From Candidatus Zixiibacteriota bacterium (GTDB lineage: Bacteria > Zixibacteria > MSB-5A5 > GN15 > JAAZOE01), in contig JAAZOE010000236.1 in the NCBI GenBank assembly GCA_012797915.1, positions 1 through 5,457 of the forward strand: a DNA stretch of 5,457 nt, read 5' to 3'. The translations under genes and the position numbers were made by a program. The stretch's first letter is position 1, and every line of letters starts with the position of its first letter. The notes beneath the pieces were generated by a model. It did no database searches, had not been told where the DNA came from, and saw only the letters and a program-made list of their open reading frames with translations. This document shows, piece after piece, positions 1-5,457 of the stretch.

Positions 1-25
1 AAAACGGCCCGCCGAAGCGGGCCGT
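1..25 (-). terminator. Rho-independent terminator of the M28 peptidase gene
   Basis: Read on the minus strand, a perfect 9-bp GC-rich stem (arms 17-25 and 4-12) closes a TTCG loop with a C-G closing pair, the extra-stable UUCG tetraloop type. It is followed by a T run that continues to the window edge. The hairpin begins 20 nt after the peptidase stop codon. The plus strand has no T tract after the stem, so termination is predicted only for leftward transcription. The full length of the T tract lies outside the window. Confidence 0.88.
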
Positions 26-45
26 CGATTCGATTCTCCCGACCC

Positions 46-2943
46 TTATTTCAACAGTACCATCTTCCGGGCCAGAGAGCTCTGCTCGGTTTTCAGCCGA
101 TAGAAATAGATTCCCGAGGCGGCCTCCCGTCCCTGTTCATCGCGGCCATCCCAGACCACCCGGGTTAGTCCCGGTTGCGCCAGGCCATCGAATACCTGTC
201 GCACCAGTTGACCGAGGATATTGTACACGCCGACCGTGGCCTTGACCGGCCGGGATTCCGGATTATTGAAGGCAATGGTCGTGGACGGGTTGAAGGGATT
301 GGGATAATTCTGCAGCAGGGCGAATTCATCGGGCAGAGGCGTCGGCTCGGCCTGATCACCGACGGCCGTCGATATCCCCATATCCGACACCGCCTGCCGC
401 AGCGCGGCTTCGGCGGCGTCATAGGCCATGAACGAGAGCGGGAGTTCCAAAAAGACATATTCATACGGTCCGCCCAGAGACCGCCAGCCGATGACCTGTC
501 CTTCGGTGAAGACCGAGTCGTTGCGGGAATCATACGTGTACAGGGTATCGATGGGGGCCCCGGCCAATACTGCGAAACTGGGGCCAGGAATCCCCGAAGT
601 CCCGCTTAATAGGGTGCCGGTATGTTGTATCGTGAGAACCGAATCCCAGACTAGATCGGGGTAGCCGGCCATATGGCTGTGCGCTCCCACGAAATCGGAT
701 GTGGTATAGTTTAAACCGCCGTCGGAGTACAGATAGGACAGGGGCTGGACTTGATAGGCGATATTAAAATACTCGGTATAGGCGAAATTATCAAGGCCAG
801 GCGTGAAATAGGCGGTATCCACCGATGCGCCGCCGATGTAGACATCCCCCCACCGACCGAAGATGATGATCTTGCCACCTATGGAAAGGTAATAGCTCAT
901 ATAGCGTATAATGCCGGCCAACTCCGGCGGTTGACCAAAGAAATCGCTTCCGATTGATTCGCCGCCCAGGACCAACAAGCCATAATCGATCATGTCGAGA
1001 ATATCCATCGTGTAATAGAAAGAGTCGGGATAATAATCGAAATTCAAGCCGTGAAGGGCGTCGTTTAGAAACGTACCGGTCATTGTTCTATCGGCAAAGC
1101 CGGTATAACTTTTGCTAGTGCGATTGACGGCCAGAATCCGGCCAGCTTCCAGCACGGCGGCTTTCATGATTGCGGGAGCGATGCCGGCCGTATCGGACAT
1201 GTTGCCGTCGGCATCCACCGCCCGGATGCGGTATTCATGCAGGGTCGTCCCCAGAGAGGGGTCGTCGTCGATATAGACGGAGTCGTTGACCGTGTCCGGC
1301 AGGATGACATCGTCGCGCATGACGGCGTAGTGGCTGAAATCGAGTTCGGTATTGGCGGCCGTCCAGGATACCCGGATGGCGGCTTTGAGCGGCAGGGCGG
1401 CGATGTTTTCCGGGGCCTGGGGGATACTGCGGGGCGTGCCGTTCATCTTGTGCACGGCCAGGGAGCTTGATCCGGCGGCGCTGTAGGCAATGATATAGAA
1501 GCTGTATTCCTGATTTTCCGTCAGGTTGCCGACCATATACCGGGAGCTATCCTTGGGCACCAACAGCGATTCCGGCTGCGTGGCCGGGACGGTGGTATAG
1601 AACAATTGATAGTGATCGATTTCGGACGGGTCGATCGGCGACCAGGCAATATCCAGCGACTGACCATCGCCGACATCGCGGACGGCGGTGATGACCACCG
1701 GCGGCAGAGAGTAGTTGACACTGTAGACCGTCGCCAATGATGCTTGAACCATCTTGGTCATATAGTCGAAGTTCATGTAGATGGTGCTGTCGCGGACGGA
1801 GTGATACACCGTGGAGAAGTTGAATTCGTGGACGAAGGTGGCGGCGTATCCTTCCTCGATGAAACCGACGTGGTCGGAACCGCCCGATGTTCCCGAAAGA
1901 ACGCCGGTAATACCCACCAGGCTGTCGGCCAGTCGCCCCCAGAGCTGGGAATAGGCGATCACCGGGCCGTAATACAACTTGGCCATGGTCGTGTTCGTCA
2001 GATGGGCGATCATGTCCATATTGAGCATATAGACGATATTGTCGCCGCGGGCGGCGGCCATGGAGGAATAGTGATTCGAACCCCACAACCCCTCTTCTTC
2101 GCCGTCGAAGGCGATGAAAATGAAGGTCATGTCGGTTTCGATATCTTTCAGGATACGGGCCATCTCCAGCGTTCCGGCCGTTCCCGAGCCGTTGTCATCG
2201 GCGGCGGGGGAAACGGCGACGCCGTCGTAATGGCCGCCGATGACGATCTGCCGTTCGGGGTACTTGCCGCCCACCTTGACGGCGACCACGTTCTGGCCGG
2301 AGACCGAACCGACGAAGCTGTCGATGACGATCGAATCATATCCAAAGGAGGCGAACTTGGCCGCGATCCAGTCGCGGGCGGCGTGGCAGGAGTCGGTGCC
2401 GTTGTATCGACGATAAAAGGCCTGCAGGCGGCTGGTGTAGGAATACAGCGAATCCTGCACGACCAGGCCGATCAGGCTGTCCAAATCGATCGGGGCCAGA
2501 TTGAAATCGGGGTTGAGGGTCAACGGCGGGGTGTAGATGATGGGGACCGAACGGTCCTGCGTTGGAATAATTTCCCCGATGGTTTCCGCCGGAAGAGCCT
2601 TTTCGGCTGGGAGGCGATAGAGACGGAGATTGTCCTCTTCGAAGAGGAGTTGGAGCCGGTTGACATTCCAGCGGTCAAGACGGCGATCCAGGGCGATCCG
2701 GTCGCGACTGACATCGGCGGCCGCCAGGGTTGTCTTCAGGCCGGCCGCGCTCAGGGCTTCGGCTTCCCGTTCGTTTCCTACAACCAGGAAACCATCCTTC
2801 ACACGTGCGACGGCCGGTAATCCGGAGGCCTTCAACGTCGCGGCGTCAGTGTGGCTTTGTACCGTCACCCGGTACAGGTTGTCGGCCTCGGCCGCGACAA
2901 CCGAGACGAACAATATCGTCAACAGCATGGCAATCTTTTTCAC
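46..2943 (-). CDS. Secreted M28-family zinc peptidase with two FN3 domains and C-terminal sorting/FlgD-like domain
   Basis: Predicted exported metallopeptidase (965 aa), probably an aminopeptidase that removes N-terminal residues from extracellular peptides; the substrate is unknown. The GTG start at 2943 is chosen because GAGGAG lies 9 nt upstream and translation then opens with a signal peptide: a basic KK, a hydrophobic stretch at about 5-18, and likely cleavage after AEA (residue 20). Residues about 21-160 resemble a pro-region. The M28 domain spans about 160-405 with a complete di-zinc ligand set: H238 in GGHYDG, D249 in ADDNGSG, catalytic E282 and ligand E283 in DGEEEG, D310 in NMDM, and H381 in YHSVRDS. 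Two fibronectin type III domains follow (about 413-503 and 506-590), then an alpha/beta region (about 595-860) and a C-terminal domain (868-965) with the LLQNYPNPFNPSTTI and SGIYFYRL motifs. The gene is monocistronic and divergent from the HNH gene. Family assignment is firm; substrate and cell location are inferred. Confidence 0.93.
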   Translation of the reverse strand: MKKIAMLLTILFVSVVAAEADNLYRVTVQSHTDAATLKASGLPAVARVKDGFLVVGNEREAEALSAAGLKTTLAAADVSRDRIALDRRLDRWNVNRLQLLFEEDNLRLYRLPAEKALPAETIGEIIPTQDRSVPIIYTPPLTLNPDFNLAPIDLDSLIGLVVQDSLYSYTSRLQAFYRRYNGTDSCHAARDWIAAKFASFGYDSIVIDSFVGSVSGQNVVAVKVGGKYPERQIVIGGHYDGVAVSPAADDNGSGTAGTLEMARILKDIETDMTFIFIAFDGEEEGLWGSNHYSSMAAARGDNIVYMLNMDMIAHLTNTTMAKLYYGPVIAYSQLWGRLADSLVGITGVLSGTSGGSDHVGFIEEGYAATFVHEFNFSTVYHSVRDSTIYMNFDYMTKMVQASLATVYSVNYSLPPVVITAVRDVGDGQSLDIAWSPIDPSEIDHYQLFYTTVPATQPESLLVPKDSSRYMVGNLTENQEYSFYIIAYSAAGSSSLAVHKMNGTPRSIPQAPENIAALPLKAAIRVSWTAANTELDFSHYAVMRDDVILPDTVNDSVYIDDDPSLGTTLHEYRIRAVDADGNMSDTAGIAPAIMKAAVLEAGRILAVNRTSKSYTGFADRTMTGTFLNDALHGLNFDYYPDSFYYTMDILDMIDYGLLVLGGESIGSDFFGQPPELAGIIRYMSYYLSIGGKIIIFGRWGDVYIGGASVDTAYFTPGLDNFAYTEYFNIAYQVQPLSYLYSDGGLNYTTSDFVGAHSHMAGYPDLVWDSVLTIQHTGTLLSGTSGIPGPSFAVLAGAPIDTLYTYDSRNDSVFTEGQVIGWRSLGGPYEYVFLELPLSFMAYDAAEAALRQAVSDMGISTAVGDQAEPTPLPDEFALLQNYPNPFNPSTTIAFNNPESRPVKATVGVYNILGQLVRQVFDGLAQPGLTRVVWDGRDEQGREAASGIYFYRLKTEQSSLARKMVLLK

Positions 2944-2952
2944 GGCAGTCCA

Positions 2953-2958
2953 CTCCTC
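2953..2958 (-). promoter_or_regulatory. Ribosome binding site that decides the GTG start of the M28 peptidase
   Basis: GAGGAG on the minus strand, 9 nt from the GTG at 2943-2941. The reading frame stays open upstream to 3150, but only this start puts the KK-plus-hydrophobic signal peptide at the N terminus, so the site settles the gene start. Confidence 0.75.
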
Positions 2959-3006
2959 TTCCAAATCATTTTCCCTGAGACGAACATCCAGCGCTTGATA
3001 TGCAGT

Positions 3007-3036
3007 AATATACGCCATTTCCCGACTCGCGGCCAA
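3007..3036 (-). promoter_or_regulatory. Candidate sigma70-type promoter for the M28 peptidase
   Basis: On the minus strand, TTGGCC (3036-3031, 4/6 to the -35 consensus), an 18-bp spacer, then TATATT (3012-3007, 5/6 to the -10 consensus). Transcription would start near 3000, giving a leader of about 57 nt that contains the GAGGAG site. This rests on consensus match alone, and the organism's sigma factor preference is unknown. Confidence 0.4.
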
Positions 3037-3071
3037 ATGCAAAATGAAAAGAGAGAGACGGCTGCCGATGA

Positions 3072-3138
3072 AAATTCCCTCGCGTGCCGTCGGCCGCATG
3101 CGCGCGGAGGTTCCGCCGCCGGGAAGCGAAGGGAATTT
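3072..3138. repeat. Imperfect inverted repeat A (9 bp perfect plus 3 bp after a one-base bulge)
   Basis: AAATTCCCT at 3072-3080 is the exact reverse complement of AGGGAATTT at 3130-3138. Pairing continues as CGC (3081-3083) with GCG (3126-3128) once A3129 is bulged out. The intervening segment contains the left arm of inverted repeat B, so the two repeats interleave. It could be an operator or part of a folded leader RNA, but chance is not excluded for arms of this length. Confidence 0.5.
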
Positions 3139-3167
3139 AGCAGTTGACAATTGACGGCGGGAACCTC
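3107..3167. repeat. Imperfect inverted repeat B (8 bp perfect plus 4 bp after a one-base bulge)
   Basis: GAGGTTCC at 3107-3114 is the exact reverse complement of GGAACCTC at 3160-3167. Pairing continues for four bases (3115-3118 with 3155-3158) once G3159 is bulged out. The right arm falls between the candidate -35 and -10 of the rightward promoter, a place where a bound protein could control transcription. The function is not known. Confidence 0.45.
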
Positions 3168-3172
3168 ATTTT
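3144..3172 (+). promoter_or_regulatory. Candidate promoter for the HNH-trpS-scpA operon
   Basis: A perfect TTGACA -35 hexamer at 3144-3149 is followed after 17 bp by CATTTT (3167-3172), a weak -10 match. Transcription would start near 3179, leaving about 30 nt before the ATG of the HNH gene. TATACG at 3183-3188 is a better-looking -10 but has no -35 at usable spacing. The assignment rests mainly on the -35. Confidence 0.35.
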
Positions 3173-3208
3173 TGACGCTTGGTATACGGAAAGGCGCAAG
3201 AAGCGAGT

Positions 3209-3718
3209 ATGGTAACCGACGGACCAGTGTTAGTGCTCAATCAGAATTACGAACCGATGTCGGTCTGTTCCGTGCGCCGGGCCGTCATTCTTCAGTTGCT
3301 GGGGAAGGCGGAGGTGGTGGAAACCTACGACGGCCAGCGGGTGCACGCCATCAACTTTTCCCTCCCGCGGCCGTCGGTGGTGCGGCTGAGCTGGTATATC
3401 AATGTGCCGTACAAGCGTATCCTGCTGACCCGCAAAAACATCATCCGCCGGGACGGCCACGTCTGCCAGTACTGCGGCGACGCCAAAGGAACCATGACCG
3501 TGGATCATGTTATCCCCAAAAGGCTGGGCGGATCCGACACTTGGGAAAACCTGGTTTGTGCCTGCGCCCGCTGCAACAACAAGAAAGGGGACCGCTCTCC
3601 CGAAGAGGCGGGCATGAGATTGGCTCGGACTCCCCGGCGGCCGAATCAGGTAACCTTCATCCAGCGGTTCATCGGCGTTTCCGACGACCGATGGAAGCCG
3701 TATCTCTTTCTGGCATAA
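3209..3718 (+). CDS. HNH endonuclease family protein with Zn-binding CxxC pairs
   Basis: A 169-aa predicted metal-dependent DNA nuclease of the stand-alone bacterial HNH family; the cellular role and target are unknown. The N-terminal part (about 6-75) begins with VLVLNQNYEPMSVCSVRRA, which I recognise as typical of this family. The nuclease core spans about 76-136: C86-x2-C89 and C119-x2-C122 probably hold a structural zinc, D99-H100 gives the catalytic base, N114 in WENLV is the middle residue, and N123 in RCNNKKGDR replaces the last His (an HNN variant). A short conserved tail with RF/RWKPY follows. The ATG at 3209 is chosen because it sits just before the conserved N terminus; a TTG at 3179 adds ten unconserved residues. 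The upstream Shine-Dalgarno is weak. The stop lies 10 bp before trpS, so the gene is probably first in an operon. No methyltransferase, intron or intein context suggests restriction or homing. Confidence 0.92.
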   Translation: MVTDGPVLVLNQNYEPMSVCSVRRAVILQLLGKAEVVETYDGQRVHAINFSLPRPSVVRLSWYINVPYKRILLTRKNIIRRDGHVCQYCGDAKGTMTVDHVIPKRLGGSDTWENLVCACARCNNKKGDRSPEEAGMRLARTPRRPNQVTFIQRFIGVSDDRWKPYLFLA

Positions 3719-3719
3719 C

Positions 3720-3726
3720 GAGGTGA
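3720..3726 (+). promoter_or_regulatory. Ribosome binding site of trpS
   Basis: GAGGTGA lies immediately before the ATG at 3729, with a 5-nt spacer from the GAGG core. An in-frame GTG at 3723 is part of this site and is therefore unlikely to be the start. Confidence 0.7.
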
Positions 3727-3728
3727 AC

Positions 3729-4700
3729 ATGGAAACGATCTTGTCCGGCATGCAACCGACCGGTCATTTGCATTTGGGAAACTACGAGGGAGCGCTCAAA
3801 AACTGGGTCACCCTTCAGGATACCTACGAAATGTACCTGTGCATCGTCGACTGGCATTCCCTGACCGAGGAAGTCGAAAACACGGCCGTGCTGGCCGATC
3901 GGGTCTTCCAGATGGCCGTCGATTTTCTGGCCGGCGGAATCGATCCCCAAAAGGCCGCCGTTTTCATCCAGTCGGATGTCAAGGAGCATGCCGAACTGCA
4001 TTTGTTGCTGTCGATGCTGGTGACCGTTCCGACACTGACCCGCCTGCCCACCTACATCGAAAAACGGGAGGAAAAGGGACTGGACACCTATGGATTCCTC
4101 GGCTATCCGGTGCTCCAGGCGGCCGATATTCTGGTCTACAATGCGCACAAGGTGCCGGTCGGGCGCGACCAGGAAAAACATATCTGGCTGGCGGCGGATC
4201 TGGCCAAACGGTTCAACAATCTGTACGGCCCGACGTTCAATGAACCGCAGGTCCTGCTGGCGAAGTTTCCGGCCATTCCGGTGCTCGACGGCCGCAAGAT
4301 GTCCAAGTCGTTGAATAATCATATTGCCCTGGTTGATGACGAGGAAACCACGGTTAAAAAGCTTCGGACCATGTTCACCGATCCGCAGAAACTGCGGAAA
4401 GGGGACCCCGGCCGGCCGGAAATCTGTCCGGTCTATACGCTTCATCAGATCTATACGCCGGATCATGCCGATATCCCCGCGCCCTGCAGAAGCGGCCAGC
4501 TCGGTTGCGTGGACTGTAAAATGCGGCTGGCGGTCAACCTGAATCAGGCCCTGGCGCCGATCCGAGAAAAAAGAAAAAAATTAGTTGATAACCGCGGCTA
4601 CGTATTTGATGTTCTCAGGGATGGGGCCGACCGGGCCCGCCGGAAGACGGCGGAAACGATGGCCAAAGTCAGGGAAAACATGAAATTGATATACCGCTGA
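3729..4700 (+). CDS. trpS: Tryptophanyl-tRNA synthetase, predicted [4Fe-4S] type
   Basis: Cytoplasmic class Ic aminoacyl-tRNA synthetase (323 aa, normal bacterial length) that charges tRNA-Trp with tryptophan using ATP. The Rossmann catalytic domain opens with MQPTGHLHLGN (8-18), the HIGH-type ATP signature. GYPVLQAADIL (125-135) and PVGRDQEKHI (143-152) are conserved active-site segments, and GRKMSKS (188-194) is the KMSKS loop. The anticodon-binding helical domain carries C233-x19-C253-x6-C260-x2-C263, ending in GCVDCK. This matches the four-cysteine [4Fe-4S] signature known from Thermotoga maritima TrpRS, whose first spacing is x22. The C terminus (about 277-323) is the usual PIRE...GYV..VLRDGADRAR helix region. 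The gene sits 10 bp after the HNH gene and overlaps scpA by one base, so co-transcription is likely. No leader peptide or T-box is visible. Enzyme identity is very sure; the cluster is inferred from the cysteines. Confidence 0.97.
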   Translation: METILSGMQPTGHLHLGNYEGALKNWVTLQDTYEMYLCIVDWHSLTEEVENTAVLADRVFQMAVDFLAGGIDPQKAAVFIQSDVKEHAELHLLLSMLVTVPTLTRLPTYIEKREEKGLDTYGFLGYPVLQAADILVYNAHKVPVGRDQEKHIWLAADLAKRFNNLYGPTFNEPQVLLAKFPAIPVLDGRKMSKSLNNHIALVDDEETTVKKLRTMFTDPQKLRKGDPGRPEICPVYTLHQIYTPDHADIPAPCRSGQLGCVDCKMRLAVNLNQALAPIREKRKKLVDNRGYVFDVLRDGADRARRKTAETMAKVRENMKLIYR

Positions 4701-5457
4701 TGACACCTGCCCCGATCGACTACGCCGTGGACCTGGAGGTATTCCAGGGCCCGATGGACCTGCTGCTGTATCTGATTCGCAAGGACGAGATCGACATTTA
4801 CGACATACCGATCGCCAAAATCACGGCGCAGTACATGAAGTATGTCGAGATGCTCAAGCTGCTGAATCTCGAAAACGCAGGTGAATATATCCTCATGGCC
4901 GCGCCCCTGATCCGGATCAAGGCCCAGATGCTGTTGCCGCACGATCCCGGCGACGAGGACGACCTCGATCCCCGCGAAGAGCTGACGCGGGCGTTGCTCG
5001 AATACCGGAAATACAAAGAGGCGGCCGAGATTCTGGAAGAGAAACGGGATTTCGAGGGTCGGCTGACGCCGGTCTCGTTTCCGGTCAGCGGTCAGACCCG
5101 CAGCGACCTGGTTCTGGCCGGGACAACCCTGTATGACCTGCTGACCGCTTTTCAGAACGTGGTCAGCCGCCTGCCCGACCAGTCGGATTATTTTGTCGCC
5201 CATGAGGACATCACCGTCGAGGACCGGGTCAAGGTGATTCTGGCGATTTTGGGCGAACAGGAATTTGCCACCTTCGAGGACCTCTTCGCCGATGTTCGTC
5301 TCAAAATCATCGCCATCGTGACCTTCATGGCGATTCTGGAAATGGTTCGCCTGCACCGGATCACCGTCCGGCAGGCGGCTCCCTTTTCCGAGATACGCGT
5401 GTACCGTACCGCGCGGCTGTTGATCGCCGATCCGGATGAACCGGTCGGGGAGGAGGC
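4700..5457 (+). CDS. scpA: Segregation and condensation protein A (kleisin subunit of Smc-ScpAB), 3' end cut by window
   Basis: ScpA bridges the Smc ATPase heads and binds ScpB to form the bacterial condensin that organises and segregates the chromosome. The visible 252 residues cover nearly the whole protein (usual length about 230-270), with no stop before the window ends. The N-terminal Smc-binding domain shows LEVFQGPMDLLLYLI (12-26), the family hallmark, then IDIYDIPIAKIT (31-42) and EYILMAAPLIRIKAQMLLP (62-80). The acidic linker and the DPREELTRALLEYRKYKEAA segment (90-109) are also typical. The C-terminal winged-helix region spans about 170-240, with VRLHRITVRQ at 216-225. The ATG overlaps the trpS stop as TGATG and no Shine-Dalgarno precedes it, so initiation probably depends on translational coupling to trpS. 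scpB is expected just downstream. Confidence 0.95.
   Translation, partial: MTPAPIDYAVDLEVFQGPMDLLLYLIRKDEIDIYDIPIAKITAQYMKYVEMLKLLNLENAGEYILMAAPLIRIKAQMLLPHDPGDEDDLDPREELTRALLEYRKYKEAAEILEEKRDFEGRLTPVSFPVSGQTRSDLVLAGTTLYDLLTAFQNVVSRLPDQSDYFVAHEDITVEDRVKVILAILGEQEFATFEDLFADVRLKIIAIVTFMAILEMVRLHRITVRQAAPFSEIRVYRTARLLIADPDEPVGEE

Larger units (their letters stand above)
2944..3208. other. Divergent intergenic region between the peptidase and the HNH-trpS-scpA operon
   Basis: These 265 bp separate two divergent genes. I see no convincing coding content: the open frames crossing it are extensions of flanking frames without a family match I recognise. It holds one candidate promoter per strand, two interleaved imperfect inverted repeats (3072-3083 with 3126-3138, and 3107-3118 with 3155-3167), and three TTGAC direct repeats at 3144, 3151 and 3172. 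No tRNA-like or named riboswitch-like pattern was recognised. Confidence 0.7.

Noticed and set aside
1744..2820. A 358-residue open frame on the plus strand inside the peptidase gene
   Set aside because: It is antisense to the conserved M28 domain and N-terminal region. Its translation is rich in G, V, D, H and R repeats, as expected when GC-rich codons are read backwards. It shows no recognisable domain, and the opposite strand is clearly the coding one.
2944..3150. N-terminal extension of the peptidase frame by 69 codons
   Set aside because: The extension would bury the signal peptide inside the protein. The GTG at 2943 has a well-placed GAGGAG and begins directly at the signal peptide. 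The candidate promoter also lies within the extension.
3209..3718. HNH protein as a homing endonuclease, restriction enzyme or phage gene
   Set aside because: No intron or intein splits a neighbour, no methyltransferase or phage genes are present, and trpS and scpA are intact. The protein matches the small stand-alone chromosomal HNH family.
3669..4466. Minus-strand open frame of 265 codons opposite trpS, and similar ones at 3230-3751 and 4598-5356
   Set aside because: All are antisense to well-conserved HNH, trpS or scpA coding sequence and have no family features of their own.
4567..4580. A-rich run (six A, one G, seven A) in trpS as a possible programmed frameshift or transcriptional slippage site
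   Set aside because: Slippage in either direction meets a stop within a few codons (TGA at 4586 in the -1 frame, TAG at 4582 in the +1 frame) and would only remove about 40 C-terminal residues. The in-frame Lys/Arg-rich segment is normal for TrpRS at this place, so ordinary coding explains the run.
1..5457. CRISPR arrays, tRNA or rRNA genes, insertion sequences and attachment sites
   Set aside because: Reading through the window showed no spaced direct repeats of array type, no cloverleaf-like tRNA pattern, no transposase and no terminal inverted repeats with target duplication.

Overview
The window looks like an ordinary chromosomal segment of a GC-rich, Gram-negative-type bacterium, probably in the FCB superphylum outside classical Bacteroidetes (a Zixibacteria-like candidate phylum is my best guess). 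The reasons are a secreted M28 peptidase ending in a C-terminal 'YPNPFNPST' tail (the FlgD-like Ig / type IX sorting-domain family), recognisable Shine-Dalgarno sequences, and a trpS-scpA housekeeping pair. The lineage is inferred from gene style only.

Layout. Positions 1-25 hold a strong intrinsic terminator for the leftward gene. Positions 46-2943 (minus strand) encode a 965-residue secreted multidomain zinc peptidase: signal peptide, N-terminal pro-region, M28 catalytic domain, two fibronectin type III domains, a probable GATase-like alpha/beta domain, and a C-terminal sorting/FlgD-like domain. Positions 2944-3208 are a divergent intergenic region with a candidate promoter on each strand, two interleaved imperfect inverted repeats and three TTGAC direct repeats. 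From 3209 to the window end, three rightward genes are packed as one apparent operon: a small HNH endonuclease (3209-3718), tryptophanyl-tRNA synthetase trpS (3729-4700), and scpA (4700 to beyond 5457), the kleisin of the Smc-ScpAB chromosome-segregation complex. The gaps are 10 bp and a 1-base stop/start overlap, so the genes are probably co-transcribed; scpB would be the expected next gene.

How the genes work together. The leftward peptidase acts outside the cytoplasm and is a separate transcription unit. The rightward genes are cytoplasmic housekeeping functions: translation (TrpRS), chromosome organisation (ScpA), and a nuclease of unknown role. The TrpRS carries a four-cysteine pattern matching the [4Fe-4S]-cluster class known from Thermotoga maritima. 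I see no mobile element, CRISPR array, tRNA or rRNA, and no convincing new defence or other undescribed system. The points most worth a second look are the predicted Fe-S TrpRS, the unclassified alpha/beta domain and export tail of the peptidase, the placement of the HNH nuclease ahead of trpS-scpA, and the structured divergent intergenic region.
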